DNA from: Rhodobacteraceae bacterium LMO-JJ12
GTDB taxonomy: Bacteria; Pseudomonadota; Alphaproteobacteria; Rhodobacterales; Rhodobacteraceae
Direction of reading: 5' to 3'
DNA length: 64,000 nt
NCBI GenBank assembly: GCA_021555075.1
Contig: JAKGBX010000001.1
Span: 2,418,001-2,482,000, forward strand
The notes under the pieces were generated by a model. The model worked only from the letters and a program-made list of their open reading frames with translations, was not told the origin of the DNA and did not search any database. The translations under genes and the position numbers were made by a program. Below, piece after piece: positions 1 to 8,090 of this stretch (the first letter of the stretch is position 1; each line of letters starts with the position of its first letter).

Positions 1-660
1 GCTGCTGAATTGCGACAGGTGCGGCGCAACATCCAGATGGTGTTTCAGGATCCCTACGCCAGCCTCAATCCCCGCCTGCGCATCGGAGATGCGATCAGCG
101 AACCACTTATGGCCCACGGCGTCAGCCGGTCCGAAGCGCTTGAGACAGCGCGCCGACTTCTTGAAGAAGTCGGGCTGAGCGGCGACATGATATCACGCCG
201 CCCGCACGAATTTTCGGGCGGGCAACGGCAGCGCATCTGCATCGCCCGCGCGCTGGCCCTGAACCCGAAAGTCATTGTCGCGGACGAGGCGGTTTCGGCG
301 CTGGATGTGTCGGTGAAAACCCAGGTGTTGAACCTGTTCATGGATCTTCAGGATCGCTATGGCATCGCGTTCCTGTTCATCTCGCATGACATGGCGGTGG
401 TCGAACGGCTTAGCCACCGGGTCGCGGTGATGTATTTCGGTGAAATCGTCGAGATAGGCCCGCGAATGGCGGTGTTCGACAATCCGACCCACCCCTATAC
501 CCAGCGGCTTTTGTCTGCGGTGCCGGTGCCCGATCCGGACCGCCGCCAATCCATCGGTCCGGTGCAATCAGAACCCGTGCAGCGCGATGAAAGCGCAGGC
601 CGGGACGATGCCGCGCGCAGTTATCGCAACCTTGGGGGTGGGCATTATGTCCTTGAATGA
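1..660 (+). CDS. Peptide-type ABC transporter ATP-binding protein, C-terminal part (cut by window start)
   Basis: The reading frame is open from base 1, so the N-terminus and Walker A lie outside the window. Visible in order are the Q-loop region ([13 protein letters not shown]), the ABC signature (FSGGQRQR), Walker B ([12 protein letters not shown]), the H-loop (FISHD) and a C-terminal tail with THPYTQRLL, the usual oligopeptide/dipeptide-type (DppF/OppF/GsiA) extension. These ATPases power import of peptides or related substrates by an inner-membrane permease and a periplasmic binding protein, none of which is in the window. The last 14 bases overlap the likely start of the M20 amidohydrolase that follows, so uptake and hydrolysis of an amide or peptide substrate may be coupled. 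Substrate unknown. Confidence 0.9.
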   Translation, partial: AAELRQVRRNIQMVFQDPYASLNPRLRIGDAISEPLMAHGVSRSEALETARRLLEEVGLSGDMISRRPHEFSGGQRQRICIARALALNPKVIVADEAVSALDVSVKTQVLNLFMDLQDRYGIAFLFISHDMAVVERLSHRVAVMYFGEIVEIGPRMAVFDNPTHPYTQRLLSAVPVPDPDRRQSIGPVQSEPVQRDESAGRDDAARSYRNLGGGHYVLE

Positions 661-1852
661 TACAGCAGATCTGCCCGCGGAAATGACCTTGCAGATCCCC
701 GATGGCATCGCGGCGCTGGCCTACGACATGACCATCTGGCGCAGGCATCTGCACGCCCATCCCGAAACCGCCTTTGAAGAGGTCGAAACCGCCCGGTTCA
801 TCGCGGACAAGCTGCGCGCGTTCGGGGGTATAAAGGTGCATGAGGGGCTGGCAGGCACCGGCGTGATCGGGGTTCTGGACAGCGGCACACCGGGGCCATC
901 GGTTGGCCTGCGCGCCGATATCGACGCGCTGGATATTGTCGAGCAGACCAACCTGCCCTGGTCATCCAGAACGCCGGGCAAGATGCACGCCTGTGGCCAT
1001 GATGGTCATACCACGATGCTGCTGGGGGCCGCGAAACATCTGGCGACCCGGGGTGGTTTTGCGGGCCGTGTCGTGTTCATCTTCCAGCCTGCCGAGGAAA
1101 ACGAAGGCGGCGCGAAAGTGATGCTGGATCAGGGCCTGTTTGATCTTTTTCCCGTGGATGCCGTGTTTGCCCTGCACAATCGCCCCGGCCTTGCGGTCGG
1201 CCAGTTCGCGATTTCACCCGGACCGGTGATGGCCGGGTATGACCTGTTCCACATCACCGTCACGGGTAAGGGCGGCCACGCGGCCAAGCCGCATCTGGCC
1301 GTCGATCCGATCCTGATCAGCGCGCATATCCTTGTCGGGTTGCAGTCGGTCGTATCACGTATGGCCGATCCGATTGCGCCCGTCGTGCTGTCATGCACGC
1401 AGATTTCCGCAGGCGAGGCGATAAACGCGATACCGGGCGAGGTGCGCATCGCAGGTACGGTACGCTGTTTTGATCCTGCGGTTCAGGCCATGGCCGAAAC
1501 GGCGATCCGCCGGATCGTGTCGATGACCGCCGGGGCCCATGGCGGCCACGCCAGCGTCGACTATGAACATCGCTATCCGGCGCTGGTGAATGACCCGGCC
1601 TCGGCGGATCTGGCGCGCAATGCCGCGGCCCCGGTCTTTGGCGCCGCCGGCGTACAGGCGATGCCGCAGGGTACCGGATCGGAAGACTTTGCCTTTATGC
1701 TGCAACAGCGGCCCGGGGCCTATGGCCTGCTTGGCACGGGCGACGGACCCAGCGTTCACAACCCCGCATATGACTTTAACGACGATGTCCTGACGCATGG
1801 CGCCGCATGGTGGACCTCGCTCGTGGATATGTTTTTCACCCGCGCGGGCTGA
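647..1852 (+). CDS. M20-family metal-dependent amidohydrolase (hippurate hydrolase-like)
   Basis: 401 aa with this start. The zinc-binding stretch HACGHDGH lies near residue 114 and the QPAEE motif carrying the catalytic glutamates follows at about residue 152. The dimerisation (lid) domain contains [10 protein letters not shown] and the C-terminal half has GTGSEDFAF with a late metal ligand. The family hydrolyses N-acyl amino acids, hippurate-like amides or peptides in the cytoplasm. An in-frame ATG exists at 587, but the one at 647 sits just after a G-rich stretch (GGGGGTGGG) and gives a normal family N-terminus, so I prefer it. It overlaps the upstream ABC ATPase gene and likely acts on what that transporter imports. 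Two further M20 enzymes occur at 42193-44628. The exact substrate cannot be told. Confidence 0.88.
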   Translation: MSLNDTADLPAEMTLQIPDGIAALAYDMTIWRRHLHAHPETAFEEVETARFIADKLRAFGGIKVHEGLAGTGVIGVLDSGTPGPSVGLRADIDALDIVEQTNLPWSSRTPGKMHACGHDGHTTMLLGAAKHLATRGGFAGRVVFIFQPAEENEGGAKVMLDQGLFDLFPVDAVFALHNRPGLAVGQFAISPGPVMAGYDLFHITVTGKGGHAAKPHLAVDPILISAHILVGLQSVVSRMADPIAPVVLSCTQISAGEAINAIPGEVRIAGTVRCFDPAVQAMAETAIRRIVSMTAGAHGGHASVDYEHRYPALVNDPASADLARNAAAPVFGAAGVQAMPQGTGSEDFAFMLQQRPGAYGLLGTGDGPSVHNPAYDFNDDVLTHGAAWWTSLVDMFFTRAG

Positions 1853-1897
1853 CCGATACCAACACTCGAATACACACAATGATAAATGAGATCACAA

Positions 1898-3331
1898 ATG
1901 ACCCTATGCAAAGGCATCTTCATTGATGGCAGTTGGCGCACGCCCCTCGAAGCCGACGAATTTGACGTCATCAATCCGGCGACCGAAGCGGTCTGCCGCC
2001 GCATTCAGGGCGGTGGCGCGGCCGATGTCGACGCCGCAGTTCAGGCCGCCACTGCGGCAGCCACGGCGATGGCGGCATTGTCGGTTGACGACCGGATGCG
2101 CATACTTGAGCAGATCGCCGTCGGCCTAGAGCAACGCGCCGAAGACATCGCGCAATGCATCACCGAAGAAATGGGCAGCCCGCTGTTCCTGTCCCGTGGC
2201 CCGCATGTGGTGAACGGTGTTAGCCACTTTAGAAACGTCATGCGCTATCTCAAGACTTACCGGTTTTCCGAGATGCGCGGCGACAGCCTGATCATCCGTC
2301 AACCGATCGGCGTTGCAGGCCTTATTTCACCGTGGAACTGGCCGCTGCACCTGATCAGCATCAAGGTCAGCGCTGCCATCGGCGCCGGCTGCCCGATGGT
2401 ACTGAAGCCCAGCGAAATCACCCCGACCGTGGCGATCATTCTAGCCGAAATCATTGCGGCCAGCGATCTGCCCACAGGTGGTTTCAATCTGGTTATCGGC
2501 CGACAGGCTGCAGGGGCGGCTGTGGCGTCACACCCCAATGTTCGGATGGTGTCCTTTACCGGGTCCGTTGTGGCGGGCATCCGAGTGGCCCAGGCTGCCG
2601 CGCCAAGCGTAAAGCGCGTAGTACAAGAACTTGGCGGCAATGCAGCCAACATCATCCTGGCGGATGTCGATATCGAAGCCGCCGTGCGCGAAGGCGTCAT
2701 TCGCGCCACCCGCAACAGCGGGCAAAGCTGTAACGCGCCCACCCGGATCCTGATACCCAAGGACCGGCTGGAACAGGCAGCCTCGGTGGCGGCCGAGCAG
2801 GCGCAATCCCTGATCGTCGGCGACCCGCTGGACCCGCAAACTGAAATTGGCCCGGTCGCTTCTGGAGCGCAGTTCGACATGCTACGCAAGCTTATTACAA
2901 AAGCTCAGGACGACGGCGCGCGCATCCTTTGTGGCGGCCCGGATCGCCCACGGGCGTTTAACCAGGGATTCTTCCTTGCACCCACAGTTGTCATTGCCGA
3001 GCCGGGCATGGACATCGCCCGTGAAGAGGTTTTCGGCCCGATCGTGGTGATTCAAGCATATGACGACATTGACCACGCCATCGAACTGGCCGAAGCGTCC
3101 CCCTATGGCCTGCAATCCTTCGTGCAGACTGGAGATAGCAAACTGGCCCGCCGGTTAGTTTCCCGCCTGACGACCGGTCATGTCAGCCTGAACTATTCTG
3201 CCATAGATTTCACAGTCCCTTTTGGTGGCATGAAACAGTCCGGCAATGGGCGCGAGGGCGGGGTGGAAGGCTTTGAGGAATACCTTGAAACCAAGGCCAT
3301 CATGGGTGCCGCTGCAGCTGGGTTGGGCTGA
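1898..3331 (+). CDS. Aldehyde dehydrogenase family protein
   Basis: 477 aa, full length for the NAD(P)-dependent ALDH superfamily. Visible are the N-terminal FIDGSW, the cofactor region SPWNWPL, the FTGSVVAG turn, the ELGG motif with the general-base Glu, the NSGQSC motif with the catalytic Cys, and the EEVFGPIV motif. It oxidises an aldehyde to a carboxylate; the substrate cannot be predicted from the motifs. It lies 45 bases after the M20 gene on the same strand and may be in one transcription unit with it and the ABC transporter. An upstream in-frame ATG at 1886 is possible; 1898 is favoured by a GAG-type ribosome site and by family alignment. It is the last intact gene before the insertion-sequence scar. 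Confidence 0.9.
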   Translation: MTLCKGIFIDGSWRTPLEADEFDVINPATEAVCRRIQGGGAADVDAAVQAATAAATAMAALSVDDRMRILEQIAVGLEQRAEDIAQCITEEMGSPLFLSRGPHVVNGVSHFRNVMRYLKTYRFSEMRGDSLIIRQPIGVAGLISPWNWPLHLISIKVSAAIGAGCPMVLKPSEITPTVAIILAEIIAASDLPTGGFNLVIGRQAAGAAVASHPNVRMVSFTGSVVAGIRVAQAAAPSVKRVVQELGGNAANIILADVDIEAAVREGVIRATRNSGQSCNAPTRILIPKDRLEQAASVAAEQAQSLIVGDPLDPQTEIGPVASGAQFDMLRKLITKAQDDGARILCGGPDRPRAFNQGFFLAPTVVIAEPGMDIAREEVFGPIVVIQAYDDIDHAIELAEASPYGLQSFVQTGDSKLARRLVSRLTTGHVSLNYSAIDFTVPFGGMKQSGNGREGGVEGFEEYLETKAIMGAAAAGLG

Positions 3332-3814
3332 AAGAATGCTGGCATTTGTGGACGGCTACTTTTTGCGAGGTTCAATTGGAGTTTTGATGATCTTGGCAGG
3401 TTGCGTTCGTTTGATTGGCTTCTATGCGCGATACATCTGCCCGGGGTCTTGATGAAGTACGCATGCTGGTGCCAATCAAACGATCAATCTCTAACGCCCT
3501 GACAGCCTCTCCGAGGGTGGTGTCATGTGTGGACCTATATGGACCACACCTTATTGCAACGGTTTTGGGTGGTCTGGTTCAGGATCACGATTGCTGACGT
3601 ATATCCGGCTTCAATGAGCGGCCCACTACATTGTCACCGCGAGCCTCGATGGATTTCCGCGTGCCTCCCCCTCATTGGCTCCAAGGCATCAGCTTTGCTG
3701 TGCCGATCCACACACCAGGTTCAAGAAGCAACGGTTCATGTCATGTTACCATCCCATGCCAAGTTGCTGCAATATTCGGGGTTTGTCCTCCTGTTTTTGC
3801 TGTTCAGTTTCTTC
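3332..3814. other. Non-coding or decayed stretch between aldehyde dehydrogenase and IS remnants
   Basis: No convincing gene. Short open frames on both strands give no recognisable protein. The composition looks less GC-rich than the neighbouring genes, and the stretch ends at the tail of an IS110-type transposase fragment, so it may be IS flank or decayed island DNA. An imperfect inverted repeat lies at about 3528-3550 (GTGTGG ... CCACAC). Confidence 0.5.
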
Positions 3815-4130
3815 TTATATTGAGACAGCAGGTTGATATTCTTTGCCACCGGACAAGATTGACCAAACGATCCTCGCGTTCTTGTTTGCAAGTGCGACAT
3901 CAACCACATTCGGGTGCCGCCGGTCACGCATGCGTCCGATCCAAAGGCTTCTGGCATCCGTCTTGCCACCGGCCTTCGCAAGAACGGCGCGGGCACCATG
4001 GATCATCAAGGTGCGTAAGTATCTATCACCGCGCTTGCTGATCCCAAACAAGCGCGTTTTGCCGCGTTGGATCGCTGTTTCGGGACGAGCCCAAGCCAAG
4101 CAGCAAACTGTCTTCCGTTCTTGAAGCAGG
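3815..4130 (-). pseudogene. IS110-family transposase, C-terminal fragment with frameshift
   Basis: Reading the minus strand, one frame carries FKNGRQFAAWLGLVPK. After an apparent one-base loss near 4064-4068 the next frame continues with GKTRLFGISKRGDRYLRT, HGARAVLAKAGGKTDAR, HPNVVDVALANKNARIVW and a stop at 3815. This is the conserved C-terminal region of IS110 (IS1111-group) DEDD transposases, which act as serine-type recombinases guided by a seeker RNA. The N-terminal RuvC-like catalytic part is missing; the fragment ends about where the truncated IS6 copy begins. It is a dead remnant, and probably an old insertion into which the IS6 elements later transposed. Confidence 0.85.
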
Positions 4131-4148
4131 TTCGGTCGGAGCCGTCCA

Positions 4149-4619
4149 CACAATCAGACGGAAGAGAACTCGTCTCTACAAGGACAGTGAGGCTGCCCCT
4201 TATGCCAAGCCCAACTGGCGCCACTCGGCCCGAGCGGCAGCCCGGTTCAGCTTGAAATTGGTCCGTGAGTAAAGCTGGCGCTCCTGGTTGAAACGGTTCT
4301 GAACTGAGGCGTGGACGGCGACGAATTTCTGCAAACTTCGCATCTGCCGAAAACGCAGCATCGCCCGTTCTCGTCGTCGAAATGGCAAGTGAGAATTTTC
4401 TGCTCTGTTGTTCTGCCAGCGGCCTGTTTCCTGTTTCTGGGCGTTACCGATGACCTTCATTGCAGCGCCATAAGATCGCAGTCTGTCGGTCACGATGATC
4501 TCTGGATTGCCGTATCGCTTCATTGATTTTCGTAAGAATTTCAATGCAGCTTTCCGATCTCGACATATGGCGACATAAGATTCAAGGACTTCGCCTTCGT
4601 GATCAACAGCCCGCCAGAG
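4149..4619 (-). mobile_element. Truncated IS6-family insertion sequence (copy A)
   Basis: This copy keeps the transposase 3' end and one terminal region. Its outer edge near 4149 (CACAATCAGACGG) is a degraded match to the terminal repeat of the neighbouring complete copy, and both copies share ACAAGGACAGTGA next to the transposase stop. At 4619/4620 it is broken by the terminal repeat of the complete copy B. The missing 5' part of copy A is not found on the other side of copy B, so DNA between two IS copies has probably been lost, as replicative IS6 elements commonly do. Confidence 0.75.
4200..4619 (-). pseudogene. IS6-family transposase, truncated (copy A)
   Basis: Starting at LWRAVDHEGEVLESY the frame continues with KFLRKSMKRYGNPEIIVTD, RSYGAAMK, the NRAENSHLPFRRRE motif and the C-terminal EWRQLGLA. 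It retains the second Asp and the Glu of the DDE triad but lacks roughly the first 96 residues, including the HTH region and the first catalytic Asp seen in copy B (HLDEVF). It is similar to but clearly diverged from copy B, so the two are related elements and not a recent duplication. Inactive. Confidence 0.85.
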
Positions 4620-5437
4620 GGAGCTGTCAGACGAATGCGAACCAGTCTCCACAAGGACAGTGAAGCTGCCCCTTATGCGACACCCAACTGACGCCACTCA
4701 GCCAGGGCGGCGGTTCGGTTCAGCTTGAAATTCTGTCGTGAGTAGAGAAGGCGCTCCGAATTGAAATGACTGTAAACCGAGGCGTGGATGGCGGTAAATT
4801 TTTGCAAACTTCGCGTGCTGCGAAACCCGAGCATCGCCCCTTCCCTTCGTCGAAATGGCAGGTGGGAATTCTCCGCCCGATTGTTCAGCCAACGGCCCGA
4901 TTCTTGTCGATGAACATTTCCCACAATCTTCATCGCCGCACCGTATGACCGAAGTCTATCAGTGACGATTACTTCCAGATTACCGTAGCGCTTCATTGAT
5001 TTTCTGAGGAATTTCAATGCCGACTTGCGATCACGCCGTTTCGTGACATAGCTTTCGAGCACCTCGCCCTCGTGATCCACAGCTCGCCAAAGATAGTGCA
5101 GTTCACCGTTGATTTTCACGAAAACCTCGTCCAGATGCCATTGCCAATTTGAGTATGCGCGGAGTCGACTAACCCGGTTTTTACGGATCTCTGCGGCGAA
5201 CAGCGGGCCAAATCTGTTCCACCAGAAACGAACTGTCTCATGGCTGATATCGATGCCGCGCTCGTGCAAGAGATCTTCCACATTCCGAAGCGAAAGCGGA
5301 AACCGGACATACATCATCACCGCTAAACGGATAATTTCGGGGCTCGTCTTGAAGTAGCGAAAAGGGCTGCGTTTTGTCATCCGACCACGCTACAAAACCA
5401 CCCTGCCCTTCTCAAGCCAGTTTTCTCTGACAGTGCC
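4620..5437 (-). mobile_element. Complete IS6-family insertion sequence (copy B), about 818 bp
   Basis: One end reads GGAGCTGTCAGA from 4620 inward. The other end, read on the minus strand from 5437, is GGCACTGTCAGA. These near-identical terminal inverted repeats enclose one full transposase gene, and the length fits the family (about 0.8 kb). The 8 bases flanking each end (4612-4619 and 5438-5445) do not match, so there is no target duplication. That is expected if the element was involved in an adjacent deletion or cointegrate event. It interrupts copy A on the left and the integrase gene on the right. Confidence 0.85.
4673..5380 (-). CDS. IS6-family transposase (DDE)
   Basis: 235 aa, full length. 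The N-terminal HTH region (RNVEDLLHERGIDISHETVR) is followed by the catalytic core. The first Asp is in HLDEVFVKI, the second in VIVTDRLRSYGAA and the Glu in NRAENSHLPFRRRE; the protein ends EWRQLGVA. It catalyses replicative transposition of its own IS. The frame is intact and may be active. It is encoded within terminal repeats at 4620 and 5437 and is the only intact transposase in the scar. Confidence 0.93.
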   Translation of the reverse strand: MTKRSPFRYFKTSPEIIRLAVMMYVRFPLSLRNVEDLLHERGIDISHETVRFWWNRFGPLFAAEIRKNRVSRLRAYSNWQWHLDEVFVKINGELHYLWRAVDHEGEVLESYVTKRRDRKSALKFLRKSMKRYGNLEVIVTDRLRSYGAAMKIVGNVHRQESGRWLNNRAENSHLPFRRREGAMLGFRSTRSLQKFTAIHASVYSHFNSERLLYSRQNFKLNRTAALAEWRQLGVA

Positions 5438-6092
5438 CTGGCACGTCTTTCCAGTGCATCGCCTTGTGATGCTTTGGCTTGGCTTTGACCTTGGGCAAGG
5501 CTTGTGCGTCCTTGATCGCCGTGACCGGGTTTTCGCCATCGCGGAACCCTTTGGAGCGCGCCACATCCAGCACCGTCTTGATACGCTGGGCCAGTCGCCT
5601 TGCGGTTTCGTGCTTCTCGGTCCAGATCGGCGCAAGGCACATCATCACTTCGGGCTGGTCGATACTATCAACCGGCATACGCCCGATCTTGGGGAAAGCG
5701 TAATCTCGTAAGGTGTTAATCCATTGCTGGCCATGCTTGGCATTCTTCCAAGTGGGCATCCGGTCAATATGCACCTGCTTGGCGAACTCTTCAAAGGTTG
5801 GCACTTCCTGACGCGCATTGAATCGCGGGTTCAGCCCTTGCTTGGCCATACGCCGATACTCCAAAGCCCGTTCACGCGCTTGGTTCAGCGTCACGATGTC
5901 TGCACCACCTAATCCAAAGTCAGTGCGCAGCGGTCCACCCTTCTTATTCTTCTGGCCCTTCACCACGACTCGCACAATCCAGCGCCGCGCGCCCGATGGA
6001 TCAACCACTAGATAGAGACCATTGCCGTCCCCGTGGCGTCCAGCACCAAGATTCTCAACCAGCTTTTTGGTCAACTTGCCAGATAGGGCCAT
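5438..6092 (-). pseudogene. Tyrosine recombinase (island integrase), truncated by IS6 copy B
   Basis: The protein starts MALSGKLTKKLVENLG and has the N-terminal DNA-binding domain of P4-type integrases (GDGNGLYLVVDPSGARRW, LNQARERALEYRRM) and the core-binding SAM-like domain (FEEFAKQVHIDRMPTWKN, RIKTVLDVARSKGFRDGENP). It stops at WKDVPG, where IS6 copy B begins; the last codons of the open frame are IS sequence. The catalytic domain with the R-H-x-x-R and Tyr residues is missing, so it cannot recombine. It lies 151 bases from the 3' end of tRNA-Ser and points away from it, the usual layout for an integrase that used that tRNA as attachment site. Confidence 0.9.
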
Positions 6093-6195
6093 CTAATAAA
6101 TACCACATTCCATACCACTCAAGGAACAAATATAGACATCATCGAAAGAAACTCAAGACAAACCTAGGACGGCATAAAGCCCATACAAACAAAGG

Positions 6196-6217
6196 AAAAA
6201 GGCCGCCCAAGGCGGCC
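6196..6217 (-). terminator. Rho-independent terminator downstream of tRNA-Ser
   Basis: On the minus strand the stem GGCCGCC/GGCGGCC with a three-base loop is followed by a run of five T. It lies 27 bases after the tRNA-Ser 3' end and would end that transcript. Confidence 0.75.
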
Positions 6218-6243
6218 CATTGAAATCGTATGAAATGAGGTTC

Positions 6244-6333
6244 TGGCGGAGCGGAAGGGATTCGAACCCTCGAGACGGTTCCCCGCCTACACACTTTCCA
6301 GGCGTGCGCCTTCGACCACTCGGCCACCGCTCC
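6244..6333 (-). tRNA. tRNA-Ser (anticodon GGA)
   Basis: A 90-base cloverleaf on the minus strand: acceptor stem GGAGCGG/CCGCTCC, a D-arm with GCCGAGTGG, anticodon stem CACGC/GTGTG around loop CTGGAAA (anticodon GGA), a long class II variable arm and T-loop GTTCGAATC. The CCA end is encoded. It reads UCC and UCU codons. The truncated integrase sits just beyond its 3' end, so it probably served as the attachment site of a genomic island. I did not see a second copy of its 3' end elsewhere in the window. Confidence 0.96.
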
Positions 6334-6434
6334 GCCGACCGTCTTACACAAAGGCACAAGAGAGGTGCAAGCCGCTTTCGAGCCTGTGCGACATTTCATT
6401 GCCCTGTCCGACCACCCCACACCGCAAAACGGCT

Positions 6435-7271
6435 TCAAAATACCCGAAACGAGGCCACAAACGGCAGGTGGTCGGACACTTGTGCGCGAAACTTCTCGCG
6501 TCCCATCTTCAACGTCCAATGCATTGGAAACAGCCGAAGGCTCCCCGAAATGTAACGGGTCGAGAACCTCCGGCTGACCGCGAAGCCGTCCAGAAGATTG
6601 GCCCGCCCGCTTTCGAGAATATGCGAATAGCGGTCCTGAAGATCCCAGCAGGACACGAAATCCATCACATCCTCGCCGCCCAGATGGTGAAAATTGCTCA
6701 CATCCTGGCCGGGGATCATGTTGAAATCTCCCATCAACAGGATCGCATGCTGCTTGTACCCCGGCGTGGCATGCAACTCGGTGATCCATTGCCCGATCAC
6801 ACGGCACTGGCTGTCACGCTTGGCCTGATCATCGCCGTCGCGCCCCGATTTCAGATGCACACCGATCACCACCGCCTTGAACCGCTTGCCGATCCGCACA
6901 TCGACAGCAATGGCTTGCCGTCCGCCAAGGTAGCTGCCTTGCGACCCCGGAACAAACCGCGGATTGCTCACCTCGACGCCCGGCTTGTGCAGAAACCCTA
7001 TGCCCAGATGGCTATGCGGCTGCGCCATGTGGGTAACAGCATAATCCAGCCCCTTCTCGGCCAGCCGCTCTGCCAGAAGATCAATATGGCTCTCCGGAAA
7101 CACCTCGACCAGCGTGACAAACTCGGCGTCCAGAAGCGCCAGCCCGAGAACCTGATGCCAGGATTTGCGATCCTCGGGGGAAATCCCGTCGCCGTCCCCG
7201 CCGGGAAATCGGTCATTTCCCGCAAGGTTCCAGACTGCAAACCGCGCAACCGTGTGATTGAATGACGCCAT
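6435..7271 (-). CDS. Endonuclease/exonuclease/phosphatase (EEP) family protein
   Basis: 278 aa. The EEP fold is shown by [10 protein letters not shown] at the N-terminus, a metal-binding Glu in FVTLVEVF, a VIGVHLKSG segment, the [11 protein letters not shown] motif (Asp and Asn) and the C-terminal [11 protein letters not shown] with the catalytic His. Members cleave phosphodiester or phosphomonoester bonds of nucleic acids, phosphoinositides or other substrates with Mg2+. No signal peptide is seen. An upstream in-frame start at 7304 exists; 7271 (MASFNHT) matches the family better. A second, only distantly similar EEP protein is at 52740. Substrate unknown. Confidence 0.8.
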   Translation of the reverse strand: MASFNHTVARFAVWNLAGNDRFPGGDGDGISPEDRKSWHQVLGLALLDAEFVTLVEVFPESHIDLLAERLAEKGLDYAVTHMAQPHSHLGIGFLHKPGVEVSNPRFVPGSQGSYLGGRQAIAVDVRIGKRFKAVVIGVHLKSGRDGDDQAKRDSQCRVIGQWITELHATPGYKQHAILLMGDFNMIPGQDVSNFHHLGGEDVMDFVSCWDLQDRYSHILESGRANLLDGFAVSRRFSTRYISGSLRLFPMHWTLKMGREKFRAQVSDHLPFVASFRVF

Positions 7272-7373
7272 GCTTTTCTCCACCGGAAAACCGCGCCCTA
7301 CCAACGCAGAAGCGCAGCATCATCCTATCATATCGCGGCGTCGAAGGCTGTGGCGGAATACCCGCCTTGCGGG

Positions 7374-8090
7374 TCAATCCAGGTGGATATTCACCCGACG
7401 GTTCTGTCTGCCCTTGTTTTCGATCTTGCCCAGGCGAATGCGCCCGATCTCGGCCGTGCGCGCCACATGGGTGCCGCCGCAGGGCTGCAGATCGACCTGG
7501 GTTTCCGCCTCGCCAATGCGCACCAGCCTGATCCGCCCCTTGCCGCGCGGGGGTTGCACCGACATCGTCTTGACCAACGCCGGGTTGGCATCCAGCTCGG
7601 CCTCGCTGATCCAGCCATCAGTTACCACAAGATCCCGGTCGATCAGCGCGTTGAGCCTGTCTTCGATCGCGTCGCGTTCCTCGATCTGGTCGGACATAGC
7701 GAAATCCAGCCGCCCCTTCTCGGTTCCGATCTGCCCGCCGGTCACCGGCAGCGGCAAAACCACCGACAACAGATGCAGCGCGGTATGCACACGCATGTGG
7801 CGGTGGCGACGATCCCAATCGAGCTTCTGTGCCAAAACCGTTCCCACAGGTGGCAAGGCTGTGGGAGCGGCAGGCACCAGCACGATATCCTCACCATCCC
7901 CCTTCACGGCCGTGGCGATCTCAATCTTCTGCCTGCCCCAGTCGAGCATACCGCTGTCGCCGGGCTGCCCGCCACCGGTGGGATAAAACAGTGACCCATC
8001 CAGCACGATTCCCCCCTCTGGGGTGAGCGCCTTTACCCGGCCCTCGGTCTCGCGCAGATAGGCATCCTGGCGAAATAGCATCTCGGTCAT
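7374..8090 (-). CDS. Alanyl-tRNA editing protein AlaX
   Basis: 238 aa, medium-size AlaX. It carries the HxxxH zinc motif (HMRVHTALH) and the second zinc pair in CGGTHVART, as in the editing domain of alanyl-tRNA synthetase, together with the glycine-rich FYPTGGGQPGD loop. AlaX deacylates Ser-tRNA(Ala) or Gly-tRNA(Ala), correcting mischarging in trans. Its ATG overlaps the stop of the upstream mechanosensitive channel gene by four bases, so the two are translationally coupled. Full length, with all zinc ligands visible. Confidence 0.92.
   Translation of the reverse strand: MTEMLFRQDAYLRETEGRVKALTPEGGIVLDGSLFYPTGGGQPGDSGMLDWGRQKIEIATAVKGDGEDIVLVPAAPTALPPVGTVLAQKLDWDRRHRHMRVHTALHLLSVVLPLPVTGGQIGTEKGRLDFAMSDQIEERDAIEDRLNALIDRDLVVTDGWISEAELDANPALVKTMSVQPPRGKGRIRLVRIGEAETQVDLQPCGGTHVARTAEIGRIRLGKIENKGRQNRRVNIHLD

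Noticed and set aside
2299-2889. 196-aa open frame on minus inside aldehyde dehydrogenase
   Set aside because: The plus-strand ALDH has all catalytic motifs; the minus frame has none.
6244-6333. Second copy of the tRNA-Ser 3' end as an att repeat
   Set aside because: I looked through 1-6243 for the 3' end of the tRNA and saw no convincing second copy, so no attR is claimed.
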